Shown one piece after another: positions 31,238 through 45,500 of a stretch of 64,000 bases of DNA; positions within the stretch are counted from its first letter, which is position 1, and every line of letters begins with the position of its first letter. The position numbers and the translations under genes are program-made. The notes below the pieces were generated by a model that was not told the origin of the DNA, did no database searches, and was given only the letters and a program-made list of their open reading frames with translations. Source of the stretch: Glandiceps talaboti (lineage: Eukaryota > Hemichordata > Enteropneusta > Spengelidae); NCBI RefSeq assembly GCF_964340395.1, contig NC_135569.1, forward strand, positions 10,990,019 through 11,054,018, read 5' to 3'.

Positions 31238-33500
31238 GTAAGTCTAACGACATTACATGTATACCTTGTCTGTGTGTCATTGCGTGTCACAAATCGGTTA
31301 CGTCGCTGTCGGCCAAATTTCTCCTTTCATTTGGAAATTATAGCAAAAATTACCCGTAAGGACACATGAAGTATAAAACAGTTTAATTATTGACGCCGGT
31401 AATAAGACAATTTCTTAGAGGTTTTGGTCGTAAATCATCAAGTTCGGGTCGTACTACCGGAGTCTTACGATTGACCCTAAGAAACTAAATGTATGTGGGG
31501 GCCATTGAGGGGGATGGATTGAGTCACCGAAGTCTTTCTCAATACGATATCTGATGAATTTCATATCACAGATACTTTATGACACCAAATGATTCCATTG
31601 ATATAAGAAATATTCAATTGATAACTGATGAAATCAATAATAATCCACGTATATTGTCATCTTTTGAGACCAATGGAGGTGTACTGTATACACCTCCGAT
31701 TGCTGGGAGTACGCCGATCGATATACGCGCAGTTTCAAAATGGCGACTGTTCGTATAACACCTTTTAGCAGTACTTCAAATGTACTGGAGTTTGTCATGG
31801 TAAAACGCAAAATACCGGTGTCTCATTCAGTAATACTGATATTCCCCACGAAGTCTATGATGGCTTTTAAAGTGTGTCATATTTTACCATATGGTTTTCC
31901 GATATCGTTGTTGTGATACCCCACATTACGGTTGTTGCCACTTCATAAAAATAAATATATACCCAGCCGTTGAAACCAGCAGAATGTGTGATCACGGGAT
32001 TAGACCGATATTTTAGACACATTGTATTTGCTGCTGTATAGTAGTATCACTAAAAATGTAGTTTCGACAGTCGAAAAAAATATTATGAAATTGAAACCCT
32101 ACAAAATGACGTAAATTTCCTGTCATGCTCAGCTGACAGGTTTTATAAATTGCAGTAGCTTCCCTTTTTATTATGTAATACTGATAATCACCGTGATTTC
32201 GTCTTTAGTAAACATACATAGAATTGAGTACATGAATTTACATGTAAATTCGATGCTGCACAACATAGACTTCTGATGGAGGTTTATAATAATTACCTCT
32301 CATAGAAGATAACCGGAAGGGCAGAGAGGACGTTGTGTTATTAAGCGTCAGGAAATTCTTTGTAGTGTATGCTTTGAAGATTGACTGATATGTTTCCTTT
32401 GTGTGGGTTGAAAATTTGAACAGGAATGTTTTGTCAGAGTATAAACTGCACAGAAATGACTTAAAAATTGTTCTAAACTTCTCAGACTAGTGAATATTTC
32501 TTCTTTCAGACACCACATGTTGTTTGATAACTTGTTCTTGTCTTGGGTGTGAGTGTTTTCATGTAAAAGGAATAGTCCCTTTGTGTTGTCAATGCAGCTG
32601 CCAACTCCACATGGCCCACAGTAGACAATAGTAATATGGCTGTGTTGTTATCTCTAGTCTGAATATTTATGTTGATGTGACCCAAACCTGTAATAAAACC
32701 AAATTAGAAAGTCAAATTGACCAGTGAGTCTTATGATTATAATGATCATGGGATTAACTAGTATGATCTCATAGGGAAGTGCTATCAGGATCTCCTAGGG
32801 AAATTCCTATGTGACACAGAAATAGCATGGAACTGGAAGAGGACAACCTGTCATGTGTTGTATCATAGTGGACACAGGTGAAAGTACATTTAGAACCTCC
32901 TTCCAAGACAGGTCCTAGGTGGTAATTGGCATAGAAGTATACACTCCAACTCTTTGATATAGTGGGAATTGGTCACTTTACATGTATAGTTATATTATGG
33001 AAATTTGTGCAAAGTAGACTCCTCCCAACCTTATATTGAATTGACAAAAGGCAACCTCATAGCAATGTTTCTAGGGGGAAATTGGTACAAGAGAACGTAA
33101 TCCATTAGTTTGATAAGGTGGGAATTAGTGAAGAAAGCCACTTTCTGCCCATTAGTTTTCTACCAAGCCTGGGTGAAAGTACACATTTATGTAGATCACT
33201 CATCCTTACACACAGTTTACACAGTACGAATTGACGAAAGGCCACCACCAAAGTGTTTCTAGGTGGAAATTGGTGATAATAACTGAGGGGAAACAGAACG
33301 GTTTTCAATATTTGGAATTGAAAAGTCTATTTAAGGTTATTTGTGGTTGCCATCCAATGTAAATTTAGCATCACAAATTTCTTCCTAATAATCATTCATC
33401 ATACTTCTGCTTCTGTGTACAATGTATGTTTATGATGTCGTTTTTGAAACAGTGTGATATGGCAAGCTGTGACCTTTGCATGTATACACAGTACACCTGG

Positions 33501-33549
<49 letters not shown>

Positions 33550-36500
33550 AGGTCAGATCTTCCCACGATGTCATATGATGTGTTTTGTAACTAGGTGGTG
33601 TAAATCTGGTACAGTTGGCATGCACCTAGTCTAGTTCCTATACAGGATTGCTATGATTTATACCTTCACTCACTCTGGTTAGACCACTGTTGGCATCCAC
33701 CCTAGCATGCACCTCAGTCTGAAAGATTCAGTGTTCGTCTACTTTACAAGTAACCGCTCACGCACTACCCCACATTCAGTTGGAGCTAGTCTGGATGCCA
33801 GTATGGTTTATAACTCAATCATGTTGGCATCCATGTGAGTGGAGGTGTAAGGAACTAGACGAGGTGGGGCATCTTACACAGCGGAAATAGTGACAGATCT
33901 TGCACTGTTACAGGTCAAATGGTACATGTACCTTAAACTGTTTGTAGTGTTTGAGAGAGTTAACATTACTTTTTATAAGTCAAAGTAATAGTGTATTTGA
34001 CAGTTTGCTATACAGTTTGGTTATGACAAACAGTCCCACCAAAATATTTCAGAAATAGTGTGTTTGAAACCAGATATTACTACTTGGTTACTGGGGTTGT
34101 AAGTCAGAAAGAAATATCAATGAAATACCAAAAAGCTGACCTCTCATTTGGCTCTCTGTCTGTGATGGAACCTGTGTGTTGAGGTGACAATTATACATTC
34201 ATATCTACATGTATGGTTGTTGCTGGTAAAGAGTATGTGAAGTTAAACTTCAGGGTATGCAAAAATGGACAGCCAGAATGATGTCTCGGCCAGACGGAAG
34301 GGGATTACTAATCTGTCGCACATTTTTCACAGAATTCTGTACTGTAAATTATAATTTGTCTGGTAATGTACATATTAATACATGTGTAGATGTATACATT
34401 GGGAAATTCCAGAAATGATAAAATAGAACATTTTGTTCCTTTGTTGGATGTGATATCCGTGTTTATAGCCCAGAGATTGGTCGTGGTGTACCATCTCCAG
34501 AAGCTCTCTACACCAGTCTTGTCTTGGTTTTACCTTCTGATGTTTAACACCAAGTGTCTGGTGTACTGTGTCTGTGAAAGGGTAAAAGAGCAGCTAGCAT
34601 CACAGAATACAAATGACCTGAGTAGAAGTTACAGAAATAGATAACTGACACTGACATGAATACATAATTAATAACAATAAAGAAGTTGCATGTAGGGTAA
34701 TGATAGTTCATATATCAGTATGTGATGATAACACCACTAAAATGACGGTTGACCTACCAAGGATCAAAGGAGTCATCGTTTTACTTTGTCGCAGTCTAAA
34801 AATATTAGATATTTCGTAACCTATCTAGTGGCTGTACATGTAGCTCCGTTACACTGGTGATCAAGGACTGTTAGAGTCACAGATTCAGCCAGTAGATAGC
34901 CTACACGTTTCCTGATGTGGATACATGTATTCTTATCTATATATCATGTGCACATACATATGAACTGACAATGGACAAATTATTGATAGAAATAGAGATA
35001 TGCTAGAACTATGGATAGATGTAGAATACCTAATTCTGATACATTTTGAATAATAACCTATCTGGAAATACAATCTAGGATATTGTACTTCACTCTTTTT
35101 TTCAGTTTTATTACTGATTTCAATATAATGGTATTGGAGGAGAAAAGAAGCTGCTTGGGAAATAGTCATATCATATCAAAACTATAAATGGAGCTGTACA
35201 TTGCATTCTCATTATTGTATTTATATCACCTGCCTGCCAGTTCACTTTCAAATTGCCCTAAATTTAGCAAATTAGTTATCCAAGCTGGCCAATATCATGT
35301 ACAATGGAGCCAAGCTGTATGTACATGTATGTAAGGGTTAGTAAGGGTAATGTGAAGACAAAATCGGATTCATGTCCAAATTTTATAGTTATGGTATTTT
35401 TTCTGTTCTAAAAGTGTAGTATTGTTGGAATCCATGATATATAATTTTAAAATCAGTTTGATTTAAATGCAAGTATTAATGAACAATCATTGTGGTATTT
35501 TGTTTTCGTAGAAAATATTATTTGTTATTTAGGAATGAGCATTCCAGAATTATGATAATATAAAAGTTTCCGTTGAGAGATAATGATGACTAATCATTTT
35601 GAACAGTATAGAAAATAGTAATTTCAAATTAGTCAATCTTGCCGGAGGACACAAGGTCGTGATTGATTCAGTGCATATTTGTTTTCCTAGTTGACTCCAG
35701 GCGAGTATATAGATTGAACAAATATATCGATTTTTGTACAGAAAGTCAGAAAAAATTCTGTGTTTATTAGGCTTAGTGTTAGAAGGGGCCCCAGATGCGA
35801 GATCGATTTTACTATTCTAGAGATTTTAAAGAACGGTCAGAGAGATGTGGTCATTAAATAGTGGAAACACTCATTTATGTTACATAAATGTTGAAAGGAA
35901 GAAAGTTTTAAACTCCGATATCAATTAAAAAAAATTCCACTTCAAAAAATGAAAATAAGTCTTGATTTAGACATATTACATTTACATTTATACTTAATAG
36001 GGGTATTTCAATGAGAGTCAATATTTTCCCGTGGGTTCTGACTCAAAAAAAAATTGTGTAGAATATTGTAATAACAATAAGGCATTCTCAGTTGAAATAG
36101 TTTGCTATTGTATTCATGTTTTTGTTGTAAAAATGAAGGAATTGAGGATTACGTCAGCAATGTGAGACTGAATGTTTATGGATGCTTGGTTCATAGTTAA
36201 AAATAAAAATTTTGTACCATGTCAAAAAAGTTTTTTTGACCTGTGAGTTGAAATTTCCATGTATTATATACTATTACTTCAGAAATGTTTGAATTTTGAG
36301 TTTGGTGAAAACCCCATATGTAGATGTTGTTGATGTAACTAGGGTGTGCTCTATGTCATGGAAGTAAAGTAGCCAGTGTGAATATGGTGTCTGCAAAGAC
36401 AACACTTTTGTTTCCTGTCAACGGTCTTATAGTTCTCAAGACTACTTTCATGCCTGTCTGGAATCAGTGGTAACATACTTGTCAAATAACATCACATAAG

Positions 36501-39500
36501 GACGGCTATTAAGAAACTGACCAATTGTACACCATTTACAACTGGTTGTCATGGAATTCAACATCCATTCAGTCTAATGGGTTATCTGAAAAGGAAACCA
36601 ATATTGTGCAGCTTGAAGCTAGTAATCTTAGAAACTCTGTACAGATATAAAACTTCAAGCCTGCCTTTGTCCAAACTCTGACTTGTTGAGAGATTTTGAC
36701 CTCGACGGAAACATGACGACATGCTAGTCCATACATTGGGAGAGAATAGAGGCTTTGTTTGTTGCGTGTGAAACGAGAGAAAGTGGTTTTAGAGTCTGAT
36801 TGCAGCAGTATTGGAATCCGGTGTAGATAAATTGCCAACTGTAAAGTGGTGCAGGTTTCTTAGATTACAAGGTCAACAAACAATACACTGGGCAAGTGCT
36901 TAGCAGTAGACAGCAGATATACTAACTCAGTTGTACTTGTAAAATCAGGTGCTATGAAGTTTTCACAAATGAAATAGCTACAACAGTACGGAATGAAAAC
37001 ATAAATAGTTAAAATTCCACACTCACAATGATTTCATATCAATTGATACAGCTAAAATGATGTTAGCTTGGTGTTTCACTCATGCAACATGACATTTACA
37101 CTACCGGTAATACACATCCTTAGACAACTTCTAATGCAAAAGAAACAATTACATAGGTGCCGGGCACAGTGGGGATGTAGAAGTAGTCAAGTTGATATGT
37201 TGATTATAAGTTAGAAAATAAACAATTGCAGGGATTAAAATCAAGTCCATGTGTAATGTTTTCATTAGAAACCTGTTTTTACTGCACTGTGAAAGAATAG
37301 CAATGCTTATCACTGTTCAGTGTGATTGGGCAAAAGATCCTGCTGTGTTATTGTGTCTCTGTTATTGTTAGTCTAGAGTCGAAATATGTCTATCTTTGTG
37401 TCAAAAACGTAATGTCCCATGAGTGAAACACCAAGCTAACATCATTTTAGCTGTAAATGTAGTACCCTATTTAGTATAAGAGTGATAATGTAATGGTGGT
37501 GGTATGTATACATGTCATGTTAGGTCCTGCTGTGTCCATTGTTTACATTGATAGGTTTTGTAATTGCCTATTTATAGAGCTAATTATCATGCACAGTTAC
37601 TTCATCAAATCCTGCAATTACCACAAACTAAGCCATCCCATTACCACCCAGTGTCTCAATTTACATGGCTTCCTATGTATGAAGGAGAAGTAGCAATGAC
37701 TTTTAGTATGCAAGAGTTCTAGTGGTAATGGTCTGTTTCCAATAAAAAATGGGTCATTTGCTGCAAGTTTGTAGTCCAACTAATGAGAGACGTAAAAAGT
37801 TGTAATTAAGGGGTGTGTTTGAAAAGTAAGGAATTTTTAGGAGATCGGTTTTCACTGCTAGGCCAACCAGCATCAATAATGTTGCATGTTTGACTTCACT
37901 TTCTCATGCTTTGAATTAGTTTAGTTCCTATACGGTATTGTTACGATATCATCCGCTCACAGCTAGAGACCACACTGGCATCCAGACTAGCCTTGGATAG
38001 ATAGATGTGTACACATTAAACTGCTGACAGTATTAAAGAATAAGAAAAAAATTTATGACGCTTAACCCTCTTGCTCCCAACTAGTAATTACTCATTTACT
38101 AATAATAACCCCTTGGGAGAAAGAGAGGAATACTGCAAAACAAATATACACACATCTTGGTGACTGGTTAGGCTGTAGGGCAGTACAGTTTATGTTGGTG
38201 AGGTGATAAGTTTGATCAACGTATGTAACATATTGTATGTATCATAAGATATGTAAAATGAAAATTGATGGATACACATACACTTGTATGGTGTGTGTGC
38301 CAAAGTACATGAACTTAGGGACGATCATACGATGTCACACAATTTGAATTAAATTAAACTATATACACGCACACCACTTACCATATTCAGGCAAGGCCGG
38401 GGTACAATACAGAAAATTATTGCATAGATTGCCATATTTAGGCAAAGTGTGCCAGGGCACAATACAGAAAATTATTGCATAGATTGCCATAGTTAGGCAA
38501 AGTGTGCCAGGGCACAATACAGAAAATTGTTGCATGGATTCGCTCCACATTGAATTACATGTATACGTGGCAAGAGACACTGGGTATATGATAATGCATT
38601 ATTAATTCACCTGACTACGTGTATAGTAGCCTGTTGACTTTTGAGGTCTTGGTAGAGTTAGCCTATTCGTAGGACACAGCTGAGACCTCCTTGACAACTA
38701 GTAACCCTTTCTCCTCTTGTAATAATGTCTTGTAAAGACTATTTTACAGTCTATTTGACTGACTAGACCACAGAAAAGAAAACTTGTTATTCTCCCGTAC
38801 AATTCAGTTGAAAGAAAGAAAGGGTAATTTATTTAGTATATGCAGTCAAGCAAAGCAGTAGAAAAAACAGTAAAGATAATTACTTGATACTTGGTTGGAC
38901 TTTCTAATCATGAATTCTAGTCATGCCTGGCTAGACAGGTGATGGAGAACTGAAATTATTTTCCAAGTCATTAATAATAGATTCATGTGTTGGAAGGTTA
39001 GTGGTCATGTCAAAACTGGTTCTCATCTTATTAACATGCAGGAGGCTGAAAGCGAAAAATATGTCTGAATTGTTGACAACAGGGGCAGGTCTGTTTTTGT
39101 GTCACATGCTTTAAGCATGAAGGTAGTGAGAGCGGAATGTTTGGTACAGTTATATAAGTGACAATAACATTGGGTCTACAGGAATGTTGCTTACCAAGTA
39201 AAGAAAATAGGATTGCTAGTTATATGTAAATTACAGTTTGGCATTTGTCCAGGGTTGGTTGATTGAATTATAAGACAGGGTTTTTTTGAAGCCATGTGAT
39301 GTCTCACTTGTCATCATCAGGTGTTCTGTGTGTCCAGAGATGAAAAAAATGGGTTCTTGCTTGTCCCCAACTGTAAGATTAGACAAACCTCCCTCAGACC
39401 CCGGGCAATTCACATACTTACATACATACAAACACACAAACAAACACATACACTTTAGTTATATTTAAAATATTAACTCATCAGAAACTATGGCATCAGC

Positions 39501-42500
39501 GTAGTCTTTAGATATGAAAGCCTTTGTAACAGTAGTTTAGAATCTTCAGCGTATCGACTACAAGGCTATCCTAGAGTATAGGAACAGAAAGGGAGGGGTA
39601 AATCTGAAGACTTGCAGTGTATTGTTTCTGTATAGCGTTACTGTAGTTTGCAGCTTTGTCAAGCCAGATAGACAAGTCTCTAGGATAAGGAAATTTAATG
39701 AGTCAATGAGTTTAGCAACTTATCACCTGATTGTATAATTGGATAGGGCAACAACATAGGAATTTTCAGGTCCAGTATTTCGGTCAAAAACAGTATTGTT
39801 ATGCCATATAGCCAAGTCTCTTGGCGCTGGAATAGGTATTAAGGTACATGTATACCTGTGACACGATAAATATAATTTGATAGAGAGAGAGAGAGAGAGA
39901 CAACATAGTAATTTTCAGGCCCTGTATTTGGGTCAAAAATAGTATATTGTCATACCAGATATACTATTAAAGTCTGTTGCTTAGGAATTAGGAAGTTACC
40001 TTTTTGTACACTCGTGACTCAAGTACAGAAATGATTGCTACTTTGATAGACACATCTTTAATATACAGTGTCGTCTGATATTTGTGAAGGATATTTATTC
40101 ACCACGACTGTTGAATACTAAATCCACTTTGATGTGATATTAGACTATTTTCTGGTAGTACTCCGGAAGTACTGAGGTAGCTAATAGGAAGCCATTAACA
40201 GTGAATAAGAGGAAGTGAGTAGGAGTAGGACAGTGGTCTGTGAATTCATAAACCAGTAGCATGGAATCCATGTAGTCTGTAAGATATACAAATGTAACAT
40301 ATCATGCTTCCCTATCAGACAGCACCAACTCAGACTGAAGAGGGCTGTGTCATGCTACCATACCAGCCACAACCAAAAGAGAGTGGTTAGGGTAGACGGT
40401 AGACCGACGTGACATATTTTATAGTTGAAGAATCCATGCTGTTCTGAACATAGAAAATGGTAATACTCGGTAGATGCTTAGATTTCCTCACTACCAAATT
40501 ACTAGTTTTGACTACCAGACATCAGACTATTTTGCTTTGTGTGAAGGCACAACTGGAAGGCTACCCAGGGAAAAGCAAATAGTTTCTAATGCCATGCGTG
40601 TATATTGCTCATTCTAACCTAACCTAGCCCAGAGACCTCATCAGCTAAGGATCTGGCCTGACAATGTCATTCTTTATAAGCCACTGTCCAGTAGGCCACA
40701 TCTATAGACCATTTCACCAAATATATATCATTATTATCAACAAAATTGATGGAGGGATATGGAGGTTTATGCTAAGTACAAATGTATGTGTACATATTAT
40801 ATGTGTGTGTGTGTCCTCTTATCTTCAGTCACCTCTTCGTAAAGGTCAGACTACACTTAAAAACAAAACCCAGGGCACAGCTCAAAGTCATCAGATGTGT
40901 CTCTAACACATAATTTAGTACATCTACATTGCAACAAGTGTACCAAGCTAGTGGTACAGTATTTGTCAAGGGATCTGTTTCAATTTATAATACATATCTA
41001 CAGCAGATAAAGAATAATACTTCAGAGAAACAAGTGAGCCTCAGGTGAATTTTGTTGGAGATATATATTGAAGTCGTGTTAATGGAACTACTCTTATAAA
41101 AAATCTAAGAACAGTCACTCACAACAATTTATTTACTCAGGTAACTTTGCTGGTAAGTCAGCCATAAATGAAATTGAAAATGCTTATTAAAATAAGTAAA
41201 ATCTTTATACCATTTCAGCTACACTGGTAAAGCAGTTGTAGAATTTGTCAATAATTGAATGATTTACATATTATGGAAAGATGACGATGTTCAATAAGTA
41301 TTAGTAAGAAAACTCAAAGCTGGTTTCATATCAGTCTGTTTTCAAAACATTTTCCTAAGAGCCACTTACTTTTTACATGACAACTTACCATACTTTACAG
41401 TTTGGTAAGTACTTTCTATCTTCTTGAAATCTGTTGGACCTAAAAAAAAAATAATTGTTTGGTGCCGGTTACCTGACCCCACCTAGCTTTTCACTGCTGA
41501 CCCTAAACTTTTTATCACGAATTTGAGAAAAAATTGATAAAATCCCGAAAATTGTAAAGTCTCACGAGAAAGAGTGGATGCGGAAACCCACATCAACTTA
41601 AAAAGACAACATAAATCTGTTCTTCCAATCAGTAACAGCTGTACATCTGATGGGAATAAATAAACAACACAGAGGCCATATGGAAAACAATGGAAAACCT
41701 GAACTAGACACTCACATGGGAAAAAAATATAATGAAATAAAATAAAAAATCTACCTACCCCACCTATTCTAAAATTGAGCGTAATCGGAACCACACAATT
41801 TTTTTTCATTTAGGCCTTATTGGAAAACTATGAAAAATGTAACCAAAATATTGCTGAGAGAGAGAAGACCTCTGCTCTTTTTGTCATACATCACTTCATA
41901 AATGTTTGCCCAAAGGTACCGACAAAATCACTTCACTGCATGCACACTGTATAATTTAGTTGTTGTGCCTCTGGATGTGTATTAAATTTCATTTTCAAAT
42001 TGTCTGTGAACAGTCAGTGATTGATCACATTATACAAGGTGGTTTGATACACCCCACATCAATCCAAAATGTCTACATAATTAAATCATTGCAGTCCTAG
42101 TGGATGCAAAGAAAAATGTAATACCAGCTTATATTCAGAAAAGTATATTTACCAGAGAACAGATGCAAGTGATGTAATTGATAATTTGTACATGGAAATC
42201 TTCACAAAAAATATTAGTTATGTGTTGTTTAATCATAACAAAGTTGATGTAATAAACATGATCATATAAATCAAAAAAAAAATTATTGCAATTTTAGTAA
42301 TGTGTTCCTATTGTTAATCTGGTAATCATAACAAAACATGGATGTGATATAATTGATAATATAAATTTAAAAAATATTACAATTTTGATAATGCATTCCT
42401 TATGTCTGGTCATCATTTAGATGGTATGAAATGTATATGTTTCATATCTCAATAACGTAATTTGTTATTTAATAATCCCTGTCTGGCGGGTCTATATTAT

Positions 42501-45500
42501 ATACAGGAAACATACATGTGTTTTTCTCAGTATCATGCAATATGATATAACTCTGTAGTCTAATGCAATCTAGATTGATTGTCGTCTATCTGTCGTTGCC
42601 ATGGGGATGAAGACGAATTTGAAGAAAATTTGCAACTGATTCCTACCTAAGCGTAAGAGAAGTAGAATTCCAGCATTTATGTTTTCAAATGAGGCGATGG
42701 TATTTTTTTAAATTTTGATTCTAACCGAAAGTATTTTCATGATTTAACTTCAGCGGTTTATTAGCGTGACTGGTACGTGTTCTTTTTATTGTGATTTGGT
42801 TCACGGTGATAGAAGTAACCTAGGGGACATTTTGATAACAGCAAGCAAATCTGATACGCACTACAAGATACTAGTCATCAAATGATGTAAACGAGAGACT
42901 AGTAATGTGATGAAACATGTCTGGAAAAATGTACAAGGAAATTAGATTGAAGCTGACGCTATAGGTGTAATGAGATCAGTCGGACATGATTCCATGGGAA
43001 CAGGCAAGCTGGTAGAGGAAGGAATGAGACAGAAAATATGATGCAATATATTGTAACTGAATAATTGTACATGTACCGTTTAAAACTTTTTTTTGACCAT
43101 TTTTAAGTGTCTTGAAAAATGTGGTAGTGACGGAACTGTTTTTCACCTCAGGCAGTGGACATACTAATATATCTCTTCAGAATGCCATCTCCAATCTGCC
43201 ATTTCTCAGGTGTCTGATTCTAAAGAAGAAAATCCTCATGACGATACTCTTTTCCAGTCCACAGTTGATGTATTTCTTTTGTGCAATTACACTTTGTAAT
43301 CTCATCTCCAATCTGCCATTTTTCAAGTTTGAATCTCGATAAGAAAAAATTATGGTAGTGACAATCCTTTTTTTTTTCACCCCAGACAGTAGATTTATCT
43401 CTTATCGGGAAATTTGTTTGCTAGCATCTTCATTTCCAATCTGCCATTTTTCAAGTGTCTGAAGACGAAAATATCCTACTGGGTAGTGACAATACTTTTT
43501 TTACCCCAGACAGTGGATTTATGGCTTATCAGAAAATTGTCCTCATAATCTTCCCTGTAACCTATCCAACTATTGTTAGCAGCTCATGTGCTCAGACAGT
43601 TGAAATCAAAAGATTACATAAAGTTTAAGTAAACTCCAAGCTGCTTTGCAGTTGGAATCCCTGGAAAATTATTTGACATTTCATACAGGGATGAAATAGA
43701 ATATCAGAGAAATATAAAACATTGGCTATATAAATGTTATGTCTCCCATGGGATATATTTAACCCGGAATGTCAATGTTTAATGTGTCTGTGCGTACACT
43801 GCAATAGTGTAAAAACAGATTTATTTACCAACTGGATCATCTCAAATCTATCAAATATGGCGAACTTAGTGTACGAGTGTCTGTGTTTTGTTAGGAGTAT
43901 AAGTAGACTTATCTACCTGAATTCTCCATGTTACACCAAAATTAGGGAATTTAAATGTTTTACCGGGTTCCCCCTTTGTTACCTGGGTTCCCAAACGTTA
44001 TCAAAAATAAAGCATTCTAATATAGTTCTAAAAAGTCTTAACAAAAACATGCCATCAATACTGAAAAAAATAGGAAGGAGCAACTTTAGCTGTCATTTGA
44101 CAAAGAAACATTCTCAATCACTTCTTCCGTGTGATATTGGACATTTGTATGGTGTCATTATAGCCTTGATGAAAAAAAAAGTTAGCCATGTGTGTGTGTG
44201 GATGAGATTGCATGATCGTGTTTCAATTACTCCCCATCTAAGAATCATTAGGTGGCTTCATTCCCATATAGAATGAACTGAAACGGCTAAAAATAGTCGG
44301 GATTTCATTTTAGTTGGCAACCAGTGAACAACTGTGTGCATACAATCTTGTTATCCTCTATGGCTTCCCTGTATGTGCCTCTTACAAACATGTATATTAT
44401 TAATATTATTATTATTATAAAATACCTTTATTCAGGGTAAAGCCAAGTGTTACATGCAATGCAAGGCATTACATGGTCGACTTCTTTCTATTGAGGTCCT
44501 CATACATAGTATCGACATTCACACAAAAATCACCTTACAATGATCTCAATAGATACATCCAAAGACATGCATGAAATATTGTTTAATTATTCCTCCACAT
44601 ATACAAAGTAAATGTTAGGCAATGAAATTTTCTCTAAATCGTTTTCAAAGTATGTAAAAAAAAATTAGCCTGCTTTACATATTCAAGTTATGAATTTCAA
44701 AGATTTCCACCTCACGAAGCCAGCTTTGACACTACCGTAGAAACCTTAGACTTTGGGAAATCGGATTATGGTTTTATGATACATGTATGTACATGTGTAG
44801 GCGTAAGAAGTAATATGGATTTATGACTGCCAAGTATGTATGTGTTAGTCTAAATTATTAATGACATGCAAAAATAGAATAAGTTGTAGTGCCTTTCCAT
44901 CAGTGCCTACACTGGTATTTGAAGGAGTGAACAGAAAACCTCTCACTTGTTAGGATGGAAGGAAGGGGTTTTATGTTTCATTTCGTCTTCCATATTGATT
45001 TCTGGTTATGTATTTCTGTGTATGCAAATTATGTGTATTGCCTTTTGATTGGTGCCTATATTAGGTGTTAAAGGAATACATGTTGCTTATTAGATGACGG
45101 GTAGATTTGACAAGTTTTAAGTTTGATTAATTGATTTTGAGTGTGTACTGTTTCACTTAAGATGGAGGGGAGGGCTTATAGGTGTCATGGTAGAGTTATA
45201 TTTTGATATTGATTTCAGTAGATATACTGTTAACTATTTTGCTTGTAAGGAAGGGGAGGAGATTTCAGGTGTCAAAGAGTCTTATATTTTGATATTGATT
45301 TCGGTAGATGTACTGTGAACTATTTTGATCATTTGATGCGTCATTCATTTTACTTAGGACTGGTAAAAGCTATGGTAAATTAAAATGAATGGTTTTAGTA
45401 TTCCCTAGAAATATGATGATTCAGTGTTTGAACACACGGTGGAATTATGTCTAATCTACTTAAATATGAATGCTGACATCAGCAGACTTTTCACCATATT

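Noticed and set aside
43734-44276. 180-codon open frame in calsyntenin intron 1
   Set aside because: No recognisable domain, no repeat identity and no splice support; length can occur by chance in AT-rich sequence.
44396-44780. Inverted LINE 3' end after an (ATT)n patch
   Set aside because: Only the tail-like start is suggestive; no coding remnant was found, so it is not listed as an element.
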